NCBI GenBank assembly: GCA_013396655.1
Contig: WBMV01008405.1
Coordinates: 62,911-126,910 of the forward strand
Reading direction: 5' to 3'
Length of the DNA stretch: 64,000 bases
DNA from: Campylorhamphus procurvoides
Taxonomy: Eukaryota > Chordata > Aves > Passeriformes > Dendrocolaptidae
In this document: one piece after another, positions 34,501 to 46,800 of the stretch
Position numbering within the stretch: position 1 is the first letter of the stretch
How the letters are laid out: every line of letters begins with the position of its first letter
Translations under genes and position numbers: made by a program
The notes under the pieces: generated by a model
The model's input: only the letters and a program-made list of their open reading frames with translations
What the model was told of the DNA's origin: nothing
Database searches by the model: none

Positions 34501-37500
34501 GATGCATCCTGCCCAAGGAGGGTGGCTTGGGCATGTCCACAACACAAACCACCTCTGGCTGGGCTGTGGGAAGAGGTTGGAGACAGGATGTGCACATCCA
34601 TGGGATGCAACAAGGAGTAGATGTGAGGCTGGTTGGAGAAATTAGAGGAAAAAGGTGAATTGCAGGAGAGATAAGGAAAGTAGAAGGGAATATCATATGA
34701 AGAGCAGAGAGCAGAGGTGTAGGATGCAAGACCACAGAAAAGGAAGCTTTCTCAGCTCTGCTTCTCACAGAGCAGTGTTTATTTTCCCTAATGTCAGCTC
34801 AGGGAGCTGCAGCTCCACAGCCTGTACCTCATTAAGGATTGTGACTCAGAAGCACAGCAGAATTGAGGTATTTGCTCTCTAACATTGGCAAGGTTTGTCT
34901 ACATGTGTGAAGGCACTGTTCTAGCCCTTGGAGAGTAATGCTTGTCTTGGTTGCAGTAGGATGGCAGGTTTGGAGCTACATACAAGTTACTGCATTTCAA
35001 TCCTGCTGAGGAGACTTACTGTGTTAGCAAAAAGAGATTGACTTGTCAGGGCTTGTGCAGGACAGTGTGTCTGTAGAACTACCACCACCACACCTTCACA
35101 AGAAGGGAGTGATGAGATTCTGGCATTTCTGAAGAGCACAGATTATATTAATTATTCCCCCAGTCTTCTTTCCACAGCCTTCTTAGCTGTTCAGCCCTCA
35201 GTGCCCTTTTCAGCTGATGAGTCAGCAAAGCATATATACTGTGTTTTCTTTCTTTTTCTTTTGGCTCCTCAGAGAAGATGTGCCTAGACAGAATGAAAAC
35301 CCTGATGCCTGTGAACAAGGCCTGTGCATTCCTCAGCTTTCTTCTCTGGATACCCCTTCTCTCTGCTGCTCTTCTTGCTGGGACAGAAAGAATTGGAGTT
35401 GTCTGCTCTGTGCTGAAGGCACTTCTACTAAACCAAGGGCTGTTGGATTGGTGTTGCCAAAGCCCCTTTTCATGAGTCCATGATTTAAGCTACATGATCT
35501 GTGAGGAAACACTTCAGCTCAGTGGCTCAGGGAAGGTCAAGATGAGTGGGCAGCTGGATTCCTCTTTGCTCGTGGGGCAGGGACTGTACAGTGATAGACT
35601 GAACAGGTTGACTCTCCCATCAAAGAAGATGGTGAAGGTGCTATGACCATCTTTATGTTCAGAGTATGGGCATCAGGAGACTTTGTCTCTCCTTGGATAT
35701 TTGATGCTCTCTAGGATGGCTGATGCGGTTGAGGGACTGTTCTTCAGGTGGTCTGCTGGGCTGCGAAGCAGGACAGAGTTTAGAGGGCTGCTACCAGCAC
35801 CCTGCCCCTTGTCCCTCTACAGACAACAGGCTTGCCCTCTGAGGTGGTGGGAACTTGGTGCCACCTACATGAAAGCCGTCAGCCAAGAAGTTGGTGCACA
35901 GGGTGTTTTTTGAGGACTGCCTGGGAGTTTTGCTTTGGGGCTCCTTGCTCAGCTGCCAGCTGAAGTGGCTGCCCTGACATGCTGCTCTTCAGCTCCTGCC
36001 TGATTTTGTCTGCACCACTGGCCTGGCTCCTGCCTTGTGCCCCCACCTTCCCCTGACATGACCCCCTGTGTAGCCATGTGGTTTCTGCTCCTGGCTCACA
36101 CTGATTGCAGTTTCATCCACCCATCACACAGCATGGACAGGCTCTTGGGATTATTCCACCTGACTTCTGGTCTGCTTTGTATCTTGTCAAGTTCCTTGAT
36201 GTCCTGCTCACTGCTGACTTTAAGCTCCTGGTCTAGTTGTCCCTTCCTGGATGGGAAGATCTCTCAAAAGCCTAATATCCACCTCCAGCTCTGGACAATA
36301 GCAGATACTTAGGGGAAGAGCATAAGAAATGAGGTATTCCTGTATTTTTTACATGGCAAACAGGCGGGTTATTTCTGCAAGGACTGTGAGTGTCATGTGG
36401 AGCCTTCACTCCAACATTTCCACTGTTCATACTTGTTCTCTTCACTATTAGCAGTACAAATTAATGCTGAACTTTTGGAGATGAGTGGCCTGCTGAGCAT
36501 TATAGTCAAGTTTTCTGTAGTCTTCAGTTTCTTGCAGCCAACAGGATGAACAGAGAAATATTACAAATTTATACAACACTATACATTGCCTGCAGAGATT
36601 ATGTAATCTCCAGGTATCAAAAATATTTACATTTCTTATTGCCACTGTTGTGTTTTTATGACATCCTTCTCAATCTTTATAACCTTACAGCGGTTACTGC
36701 TGCTGCTTTTGAGTTGAGGCTAATGAAATTCTTGTGGTGGCCTCGTCCACCTATAACTCACCACAAAATCAAGCTGTACATTTATGGAGTCATCTGATCA
36801 GTGCTGTAAATAAGAAGCAGAATTCAGAATGTGCACAGATAATTAACCAAGCTAGTGGAACTAACCCATTAGAAACAAGAAAAAAGCAATTAACCTGGCA
36901 GAGAAATTACTTTAATGCAAAATAACTTCAATGCAAAACAGGCAAAGTGTGGGAATAGAATCTTACTAATTACTGCTTCAGTCTTTGCAGTTCAGCATGA
37001 TTTCCTAATTTGTTCCTCAGATTTGGGAATATCTGATGCAGTGATGGGTGACAACAGAAAGTCATCATCATAGGCAAGGAAAAGGTCAATGTACGTAATC
37101 CTGACATCCATCAGCTTTGCAATATGATAACTTTGGTGCACTCTGGAGTCCTCTCATTTCAACAGTCCTTTGGTATCTCTTGGCATGGGGATGACCTATG
37201 TTACCTTCTTGGGGTATTTTATTTATAGACTCAGTACAAGATCTAATTTTTAATGAATAAAGTAATGTATGTTTTTTTCTCGCAATGTATTACAAAACCT
37301 CTTGTTTCCTGGACATCAGAGATAAGACAGCAGATGTGACTGTGGGAAGAGTCCACTGCTTTTAGGAGTAGGTCCATGGACAGCTTAAGCTAAACTGAGA
37401 CTTGTGACCTTCAAGCATAAAACCAAAAGTCAAGGCAAGATTTGCTTAGATTTTTGCTCAGCGTGGGTCACATTGAAGTGGTATCTCTGGAAAAGAGGAC

Positions 37501-38431
37501 ACACCAACAATATCACACCACTGGATTCCTTTCCCTTCACTCAGCCCCACAAAGTCAGTAGAGAGTTATCACTGTCTGCTGTGAAGTCAAGGCTGCACCT
37601 GGGAAATGTGTCCAAATCATAAGCTCTCTGCAGTAACTAGTTGCAATAAATAAAAATACATGTTCTCTGACCTTTTAAGCCTGTGTATTTTAAAGCCACT
37701 TTACAAAGGGGAAAAATAGTCTGCAGCTATAGCAAAATGAAAGAAAAGATAATCCTACAACAGTGAAATATTTCAGATACATGTTTCATTTTCTCTTGTG
37801 TCTGTATTTGAAAAGCAAACCAAGGAAATTCTCCGAAGAGCCTTGAATAAAATCCAGTTTTAAAGCAGAACCCTCCATATGGATCCACTGGGGTGTAGAC
37901 AGTGCAGCCCATATTATCTTCAGAGGAAATGTCAGAGCAACCCCTTCAGAGCTGTCTAGCCCTCCCTGTCAAACCCTCTGCAAGACTATGCATAAGCAGC
38001 CTTATGCCAGGAATGCTAAACTGTAACGTGTGACTCTGCAATCCAACAACAGGCTCACATAAATATTATGAAATTATTGTTTACATTGCAGTAATTCCCA
38101 GGTACTCCAGTCGAGAGCAGAGTCCCCATAGTGCTGTTCAGTTGTAGACTGAAGCTCTATTTAGGCCCTGGAGAGTAGCTTTATAGAGCTAAAAACAGTC
38201 TCTGCTGGCGTACAGGAGAAAGTTTAATTGCCTTCTGCTTGGGTATGCTGCATTGCCCCAGCTGAGGGCACAGCCCAAAGGAGCTGGGACTGAAGGGGGA
38301 TAAATGCTAAGTGCCTGGGCTGCTTGTACACCTGAGCCATGTGCATCTTCCCATCCCTTTTGATATGTCACAGCTCTGACATCCCACCTCGTTCACCGGT
38401 TCCTCTGTGTCCACTTTGAATGTCCCTTCTG
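28564..38431. other. Non-coding DNA, no recognised gene
   Basis: Almost 10 kb without a recognisable exon, mobile element or RNA gene. Small structures include a G9 run at about 30079, a 17-bp direct duplication of a TTTAAATTTAAGGGA-type unit at 32370-32415, and pyrimidine-rich tracts at 33929-33971. Open frames such as 32833-33381 (+) are compositionally like translated non-coding DNA. Confidence 0.5.
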
Positions 38432-38490
38432 AGGGTCTGGACGAGTTGACCTTTAAAGGCCCCTCCCAACCAAACTGTTCTATGATTCTC
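38432..38490 (+). mobile_element. CR1 LINE 3' tail fragment
   Basis: GGTCTGGACGAGTTGACCTT, a TTAAAGGCCCCTCCCAACC block and CTGTTCTATGATTCT correspond to the last 60 bp of a CR1 copy in + orientation. Only the tail remains. Confidence 0.75.
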
Positions 38491-39939
38491 CAGCTACCCA
38501 GTGTGTGTTCATTGATTGATTTCTCTTTATCTCCATGCTCAGTTCACAAATTCACATTCTTCTACCGAGATCTCCAAACAAGACTCTGTGCCTTGCCCAC
38601 AGTGGGAACTTTCTCCAGCTGATGCCCTTTCCCACCAGAGCTCCTTCCAGCAGGGGTTTTGGGACAGCTGGGGCAGCGGTTCCTGTATCCCTAGAGAAGT
38701 ATTGCTCCTCCCCTAACACAGCATGCTTTAGGGGCTCAGGACCTGTGTTCTGCTCCAGGGTTGGTGCCTGGGGCGAGGTCTGGGGCAGTGAGGGACTTGC
38801 CTTCACCACCAGGGATTGCTGCAGATCATCTATTCATTGCGCTGAATGAAAAGCAAATACAGCGTTGCTCGACAGGCTCTCACCCTGGGAATCACAACGT
38901 TTCTAATTGAAACAAAATAAGGGAAATATAAGGGGAGTTTGACTTCATTTCCCTCCCCCCCCTCATCAAATTACAGAGAGCTTGGACAGGATTGCTTACA
39001 CAAGCAGTAACCCCACTGTTTAAATGACAAGTTAAAGCTCCAGGGGTCAGCAGTCAGGGCTGCTTAGAAGTACCACAGTGCTTGGTTTTGATTAATGTGA
39101 TTTCTGCAAAGGGAGCTGGTAGAAATGTGTTATTCCCTGTTCACTCCTTGGCTGTTGTTGTGTAATGCTGTAAGCTGACTGGTTTGTTATATTCCTAGGA
39201 GATGAGAAAAAAGATTGATAAGAAAATATCCCAAGATACATCAGACTTTAGCAGGGTAGAAAATGAGCTTTAGTCTGATACAATGGGTGGAAATGCTTCT
39301 TCTCAAAATCTGACGGCTATCACATTTTTGTCTGAATTTGTAGTTTTTATCTGCCTAAGTGACACAACAGCAGTTTCACTACTCTCCCAGCAACATAGCA
39401 AAATCCTAGCTATGTCTTTAGCACTGCTGCTTACCTGCTGTGGCTCACATGAGAGCTATTCTACCAGTGTTCTTAATTAAAGCTAAAAATTATTCTCTCT
39501 AAAGAGACAAAGACACTGTTAACTAAGAAGAGTTTTTATTAAGCAATGGGTATTTATTTTCGTTTGCTTCCTCTTTTTTTTTTTTAATTTTAGGAGACTC
39601 TCTTGGAGAAACAACTTCTTCTTTTGTATGCAATTTTCCTGGGAACACACCCATGCATTTAATTTGATTTTGAACCTTTCTGCACAATCAATAATGCCTC
39701 AAGTCTGTAAGAAAATCTCATGGAAAGTGACTTTGAGATTTCAAATCAGTATCCCTAAAATTCAGACACGAAATCCCTTTCCCCAAAAATTTGAAAGCAG
39801 TTTGCTTTTGACCAAAACCATGTCAAGAAGAGGGCTATATATGTTAGTTAGAAGAGGCAAAAATTTGCTTCTGTTCTGAAAAGCTGCAAAAATAAGGTGT
39901 AGAAACAACGCAAGGAGTGGGTTTTGTCTTTTTCGTCCT
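38491..39939. other. Non-coding DNA, no recognised gene
   Basis: No exon, repeat family or RNA gene recognised. A C9 run occurs at about 38954-38963 and a T11 run at about 39574-39585. Confidence 0.5.
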
Positions 39940-40272
39940 ACAGGGAAAGGAGCCTACAGGAACCAGGATCAGAATCTATTTATAGGGCCGTGTAGTGACA
40001 GGACAAGCAGGAATGGTTTTAAACTAAATAAAAGTGGGTTTAGATTAGATATTAGGAAAACAGTTCTTCCCTGTGAGGGTCGTGAGGCCCTGGCACAGCT
40101 TTTCGAGGGAAGCTGTGGTTGCCCCATCCCTGGAAGTGCTCAAGGACATACTGGATGGAGCTCTGAGCAACCTGGACTAGTGGAAGGTGTCCCTGCCCAT
40201 GGCAGGGGGTGGAACAGGATAATGTTTACAGTCCCTTCCAACCCAAACCATCCCATGATCCTATGATTCTGT
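39940..40272 (+). mobile_element. CR1 LINE 3' UTR, 5'-truncated
   Basis: The sequence follows the bird CR1 3' region through a TAGTGACAGGACAAGCAGGA block, a TTTAGATTAGATATTAGG block, GTGAGGGTCGTGAGGCCCTG, CCCCATCCCTGGAAGTG and CCTGCCCATGGCAGGGGG, and ends CCATCCCATGATCCTATGAT. The insertion is short, as expected for 5'-truncated retrotransposition, and better preserved than the 23.5 kb copy. Confidence 0.93.
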
Positions 40273-43199
40273 ATGTGGACATACACTTCACATGCCTGTG
40301 ATGGTCAAGCACGTTTGCCCACACCCTTGGCCTCAAGGTATCTGTGCTTCTACATGCCTTGAATGGAGAGGGAGAATAGGGCCAGAAAACTCCTCCTTTT
40401 ACTGGATCTCTGCCTCAATTTTTTGCCAATTAAGGCAGATCCCAGGTAGCTTTACCCTTTGTGTGACCAGGCCAATGCTAGTAATCCATCTTACTGGGTG
40501 ACTGCATCATCCACATTACTCACTGCCTGAGGCTAGGGATGTTTGCTTGTGCTGGGACTCGATTAAGCTACTGGTCAGTCTCTGATGAAACTTTCCTTCT
40601 TTTTCTAAACTACCAGATGTGGAGCTTTTAGACTTTTCCTTCACCCTTTTTCCAAATTCATCAGTTCTCTTGGTACTCTCATCATGGTCTGTTTAGCCCA
40701 GACTGTCAACTCGTGACTGGTGGAAATCTGGAAGCAATTCTTACTCAGTGTAAAGTACCAGGCTTACATCCAAGATTTGATGGATGTGACAGTTAATTTC
40801 AAGAGCAGATCTCTCCTTTTGTCTTTTGAATGATTTAAGTTCCTTTCTGTTTAGGTATACTTGAGAAAAATCCCTCCAGAACACTGTAAATTTACCAGTG
40901 GTGGTCTGCATAGATCACACACACCTTTGTGATTTCAAAGGGAGGATTTAATGAGAATGCCTTAGTAAGGGCCTGCCAATACTTTGACAAGCAGTCCACA
41001 CAAAAATTTATGCCTTTAACCTGTGATACCCTCTGCTAAGCACCTGGAAAAGATGAGGTTGCACAAAAGAGAGATTTGCAAATTATAAACCACATGGAGT
41101 TTTGACTGTGTAGGGTGGGCACCTCTACAACACAATCCACCTTCCCAAAAATATTGTTGGAAATACATTTTTTGAGGGCAAATGCAATTTAAAAAAGAAA
41201 TACAACAGCAAAATAACAACAAACCCCCCAACCAAAATGAACTAGACAAAAAAACCCTAAACCCCAACAAAACAACCCAATAGAGCTTCTGGGTTTTTTT
41301 CAATTTTAAGGTTGTCAGAAGCAGGGAATTTATCATAACTATGGCTGCAGCTTTCTAAGAGATTGCTAGAAATGGAAAATTCAACTTTAGTACAGACTGA
41401 TAATGGTTTTCTATCTTCACATTTCAGACTTTGTCACTTTTTGTTTGAGTTTATATCTTCAACTATGCAATTGGACTTTTTTGTTTGGTAGATAGAAGAG
41501 TTCTCATTTATCAGATTTTTGTTCCCATGTAGATCAATAATTACAGCCTATCATATAATTATCACCCTCTCCTTATTAAGCTAAACAGGCTGAGCTGCTT
41601 AAGAAATCCCAAACCTCATTAATTACCCAGTCATCGAGCGCTGATGTGTAGGAAACTAGACAGTCTTCTTGCCATGCCTTTGGTGCCTTGATTAAATTTC
41701 TCTTCATACACGATTTTTTACTAAACCAATGCTCACTTGGTGGTTCCACTTTGCCATTAGTTATTACCATTTTGCCCTCCTGAAAAATTCAGTCAGGTTT
41801 ACTTCCTCTGGGGACGGATTATCCTGTGCACAGATTTCTGTCTACGTATAAGCTGGAGCATCAAAACTGAATCCTTCAGTCCACATCACACTTGCCAGCT
41901 GTGCATCACTTCCAGAGCTTGTGGCTGTCTATGCTCCTCTTCCTAATTCAGAAATTATTTTCAATCAGTGACCTCCAAATTCCTCTAAAGTCCTGACATT
42001 TCCTGAGTGTGAGGCTGTGATGCTAATGCTGATGTGCACCATTACAGCTGAATGGTCTGTATGATTTGAGTTGCACTACGAGGCTCAGCCCCAGGAGAAG
42101 AGGCCACTTCTGTGGTCTCTGTGTTTGTCTTGGGCTGGATGTTGTTTTCCTTTTTCACAGAGTGAACTTTGCAACATGTGTGACCTCTCTTGGGTAGTCA
42201 GATTGCTGTTTTGAAAGCAGACTTGACCATCTCAATGTTTCCACTGAGCAATCACCAACAGTTTTATTCCATACCACCCTCTCCTCTTTTTGATGAAATG
42301 TCTCATTCTTTGCCTCCTAATAACAACTTCTGGCTGTGCAGAATTCCCCAGACCATCTTCCTGCAGCCTGTGGGCCTCTGGTCACCCCCACTCCAAAAAA
42401 CACCATCCCCTTACCCCCTTGATTGCCAAGGCCACCTCCATGCCTTTTTTCTCCATGTCTCATTCTTCACTGCTTTGAATTTGGGAGGGCACTGGTGCAT
42501 CAAAAGCATCTTTCACCCTTCCATTCGTATGGACTTTATCTTGGTTTTAACTAGTGGGTGAATTCAGGCAAATGGTGAAAAAACTGCCATATACTGTGTG
42601 GATTCACTGTAAATATCTTTGCATATTTTCTGACGCATTATAGAACATAACACTACCCTGCAAAGTGTTCAGTGTATACAAAATGGAGAAGAAAGAAAGG
42701 GACAAGGGAGCCAGAGGGAAAATTGAGGTATTTTCTTTGGGAAGAGTTGTAATACAGAGCTCTTGGAGCTGCCTCCTGCATGGCCTGTGCTGTGTCATGA
42801 CCATGTGCACAGCAGAGATTTCAGCTGCCACTGCCTGACACAGCTGCACCATCACAGCCAAATCAGAGCCGTGATTGCATCAGTTTCATTTAATTTCATT
42901 TCTTGATTTAGAGAAAGAGGAAACAACATGAACATGACGTTCCCTTCCTCTTTCTGACAAGGCAATTACACTGAACTAATTCTCCTTAAGACCTGTCTTA
43001 ATTGTTTCTGGGTTTCTGCAGTACATTTGACTGTGTTGCTGGGATTTGTTGTTTGGTTTTTTTCCTGGGAGAAATTGCCCTTAAACCCTTGACTTAATTA
43101 TTCCTGACTACTTTGGATGTCAGGTTTTGCAAGCAGCAGCTGTAAGCTTTAATGCTGCAAAGGGAATAGCTAGGGGTATATATTGGTTATGATCATAAA
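40273..43199. other. Non-coding DNA, no recognised gene
   Basis: No exon or mobile element recognised. An A/C-rich tract at about 41210-41280 contains isolated CCCTAAACCCC but is not a telomeric array. Confidence 0.5.
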
Positions 43200-43812
43200 T
43201 CACAGAATCAGAGAATGGGTTGGAAGCAATCTTAAAGATCATTTAGTCCCAACCACTCCCACCATGGGCAGGTTCACCTCCTACTAGATGGAGTTGCTCA
43301 AGGACTTTTCCAGCCTGATCTTGAACACTGTCAGGGTTGGGGCCCCCACAATCTCCCTGGGAAACCTGTTTCAGTATCTCACCATGCTCAGAGTAAAGAA
43401 TTTCTTCCTAATACCAAACCTGAATTTCTCCTCTTCAGTTTGTACCCATTCCTCTCTGTCCTCATGAACAGTCCCTGTAGCCGCTTCAGATATTGGAAGG
43501 TTCTCTGAGGTCTTCACACAACCTTCTCTTCTCCAGGCTGAACAGCCGCAATTTCTCAGGCTGCCTTGGTAGAGGAGGTGCTCCAGTCCTCTTACCAACT
43601 TCATGGTCCCCTCTGAATTGCTCCAGCACTCCCATGTCCTTCTTGTGTTGGGGGCACCACAACTGTGCACAGTATTCCAGGGGGCCTCACAAGAGCAGAA
43701 TAGAAGGGGAAGAATCACTTCCTTTGACCTGCTGGCCACAATCTTCAGAGAGTGAGCATAAAACCCCTTCTGTTCAAGACTGCAGATATTTCCCCTTATC
43801 TCTGTGACCCTT
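43200..43812 (-). mobile_element. CR1 LINE 3' end, reverse orientation
   Basis: Read on the - strand, this is a 5'-truncated CR1 with its 3' end at 43200 (CACAGAATCAGAGAATGGGT at the left, the complement of the CR1 tail). Blocks CACCATGGGCAGGTTCACCT-like, TTCTCCAGGCTGAACA, CAATTTCTCAGG and GTGCACAGTATTCCAG are typical of CR1 in this orientation. At about 610 bp it is the longest well-preserved CR1 copy here and includes the end of the RT-carrying frame plus the 3' UTR. Confidence 0.93.
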
Positions 43813-46800
43813 AAAAGCATAGCTTAAGCAAAAATTCTCTCTTCTGTGTCATCCCATGCTGGTGGCATGGAATTCCCTACACAGGTACAGCATTTGATAG
43901 TCCAACATTGCTGGTGAAGCTCTGAAAACCTATTAATCCTTCAAACCCCAGTCCCACAGTCCTGCTGTACCTTCTAATTATGGTCAGTGCCAAGGTTCCT
44001 ATTGCTTTAATAGGTGACAAATTGGGCTCACAAGGAGGAAGTTTGAGTAAAAACCAGCTCCATGCAGACATCCACTGTGAGAAGGGGTCTGTACCCCCCT
44101 TCCCAATAAACAAGGTCTGTATCCACAGGGCCAAGGGCACTGCTGGGTGAGACAGGCCAGTTATCAGTAGCTAGAAATGCATCAGAGCAGGGTAGGTTCA
44201 GTACACTGAACATCCTTGAGTGAATTCAGGATTGTCTTTCCCTTTAATGAGAGAGGTTGCCACACTGGGGAGATGTGGGAGAATTTACTTAAAAGCCACT
44301 CAAAAGGCACAGGGGGCATTTTTCAGGCACAGATGCCAAGCTGTATTTTATGATTAAATAATTAACACCCACAAAAACCTAGAAAGACTATTTACCTGCC
44401 TCTAACCAAGCTTAGGGGTAGGTAAATAGACATGGAGATGCTAGTGTGCATCGTTCACAGATTTAATGACTGCTACCACAGCAGAACCCAGGAGTCCTGA
44501 GCAATTAAAACCAAGGAAAAATTACAGAAAGCAGAGTACATTTATTTTTAAAGTCTCCAAAGAGTAACAGAAAACATCTCCTTTCTTAAGTATGTCTTAA
44601 ATTTAGAGCAAGGCAAATAATCCATACACATAACAGACTATCTTGGGATCTTTTTGCCTTCTTGTTTCTCCCTCTTGGCATAATTTGAGCCGGTCTCATG
44701 CCTTCTAACGAGCTGTCTCCCAGTTGGAAATGGCATCTTCTACAGTTTTTCCCAAAAACTCATGTTCAGAATGTCTTATGAAACACTCTAATCATCAGTA
44801 CTTGTTCTGTAAACTGCATGGTGGATGGAATATATTGTAAGGAGGCAATATCCTGTTGATTACAAAAAAAAAGAAAGAAAAGAAAATCAGGATATTAATT
44901 TCTACTCTCTACCTCTGCCATACTTTTAACAGCCCTAAGAGTAGAAAACTGGTCTGCATACCCATGCAAGAAAAGCAGGTTGATATAGGATAGGTTGATA
45001 TATGAGCCTGTATCCTACTTTTACATTTCAACAGCCAGTATTTTAAAGGCTCTGCTCGTAGGAATATTCCCATGTCAAACTCTGTATGAGGAAAGAAAGC
45101 CCTTCATTATGGGCAAAAGTTTTTCATGGATTGGAAATTGTGGTGCCCAAGATTTCTAATTTTGAATCCACAGTCACTATAATCATGATTTAAGGCATAG
45201 TTGGATACTCACTGATTTATATAATCAATCTTGGTTTTTTTTTATTTTGATCCTTCATCTTTTTGCTATTTTCATTTGTAAAAGTTGATTATTACTGCAT
45301 TAAAACCATTAAAACAGGTCATTTTGCAATCATGTATAATTATACACTATGCCATATGTCATTCTTGCAAACAGGATCTGTGTATATATTTACTAAAATA
45401 ATTACGTACTTTAGCATACCTTTATCCAAATACTAATTTTTGCATTCCTAATGAACTGAGTGACATAATGTCAGTAAAAAAAGAAATATAATTTGATACT
45501 AGTTTGTGCCAAGCACTTTTAATAAAGAACAGAATTCAGAAATATGTAGGGAGTCAATATTTCATATTCTTGATTTATTTTCCGTAGAACCTTCTCTGGT
45601 ACCATGTCTGCATTTAAATTACTAGACAAGGAAACATTATCAACTTCTTTCCTCTAAATTAAAAACTTCATACAGATTTTTTTTCAGATATTCTAATTGC
45701 TCAAATCATTGCACTTCATATTTTAAGATTTTGCCAACACTTTGTTCAGTCACTGGATAAGAAAATCTTTCAACTACACTTATTCTAGTACTGAACAGCT
45801 GTTGACTTATTATTTTGCATGTATTCCTCTTCCTTTCTGCTTCGTGTTTCAATGACACAACTACTGATATTCATTGTTTAAACGCACCATAAAGAAGCGG
45901 GATATTACTCTTTCTTGATGAACGCCCATAATGTACACTGCAAGATGCATAATTCAAGCAATATTGTAATTTTTCTTCTCCTCCAAATCTTAATTAAAAT
46001 TAATTAGTGCACAGGCTCTGCAGCTGTCTCCAGTTTCTCACTTCCAAGCACCCATTGCAGGCACGCTGAGCACTGGTGGCTGCTGTGTGGTAATTAGTGC
46101 CTGCAGTTCATCCCTATCTCCTGGCTCTACCTGCATCCTTGTTTGGCACAGGGAAGTGTCTGGAATTGCCCAGGGGCATCAACCACTGCACTTCCCACTG
46201 CGACATGGGAATGCCACAGTTTCTGGTGGGAAGCCCCATGATACCCCAGCCTGCAAAAGGTCTGTAAATAGCAGGACTCCTGAGGCTGTGCTGCCTCCAG
46301 AAACACGTACAGGCTGTGTCTCATCCCAAAAACCACTCATCAGGGAATATGCAACATTATTATTATTATTGCCATAATTATTATTATTGTTGCCTTTGTT
46401 GTTGCTGCTGCTATTACCATTATCTTTATCATTGTTATTGTTATTAGATAATCTTGCCCAGGACTGTGTTTCAGAAAAACAAATTCCAGTCCTCCAGTGC
46501 AGTACAGCATTGCTGAATCCAAGGCACCATACAAGGCTTCTGTGCCCTTGGTGGTGGTTGATTTGGTCCCTCACCCTGGAGACCATGTGAAACAGCACAC
46601 TGTGTGTACCTCCTGTGGTGATTTCAGCAGCTCAGTTTCCTCTCAGAGGTCTTGGGTGAGGCCAATGCAGAAGGATTGATGTGGGGGCAGTGATCTTTGG
46701 CACGCAGCTTCTTGCTAGAATCTTCTCCATTCTTCAAGTGATAATTGGATGAATCCTGACTTATAAATAGGACTATGCAAAAAAGGTCTCTGTTTTTAGA

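Noticed and set aside
41219..41280. CCCTAAACCCC resembling interstitial telomere repeat
   Set aside because: Only one unit is present within a generic A/C-rich tract. There is no array.
46179..46598. Asn-rich - strand frame of 139 codons
   Set aside because: The Asn run is the translated complement of the ATT/TTG microsatellite.
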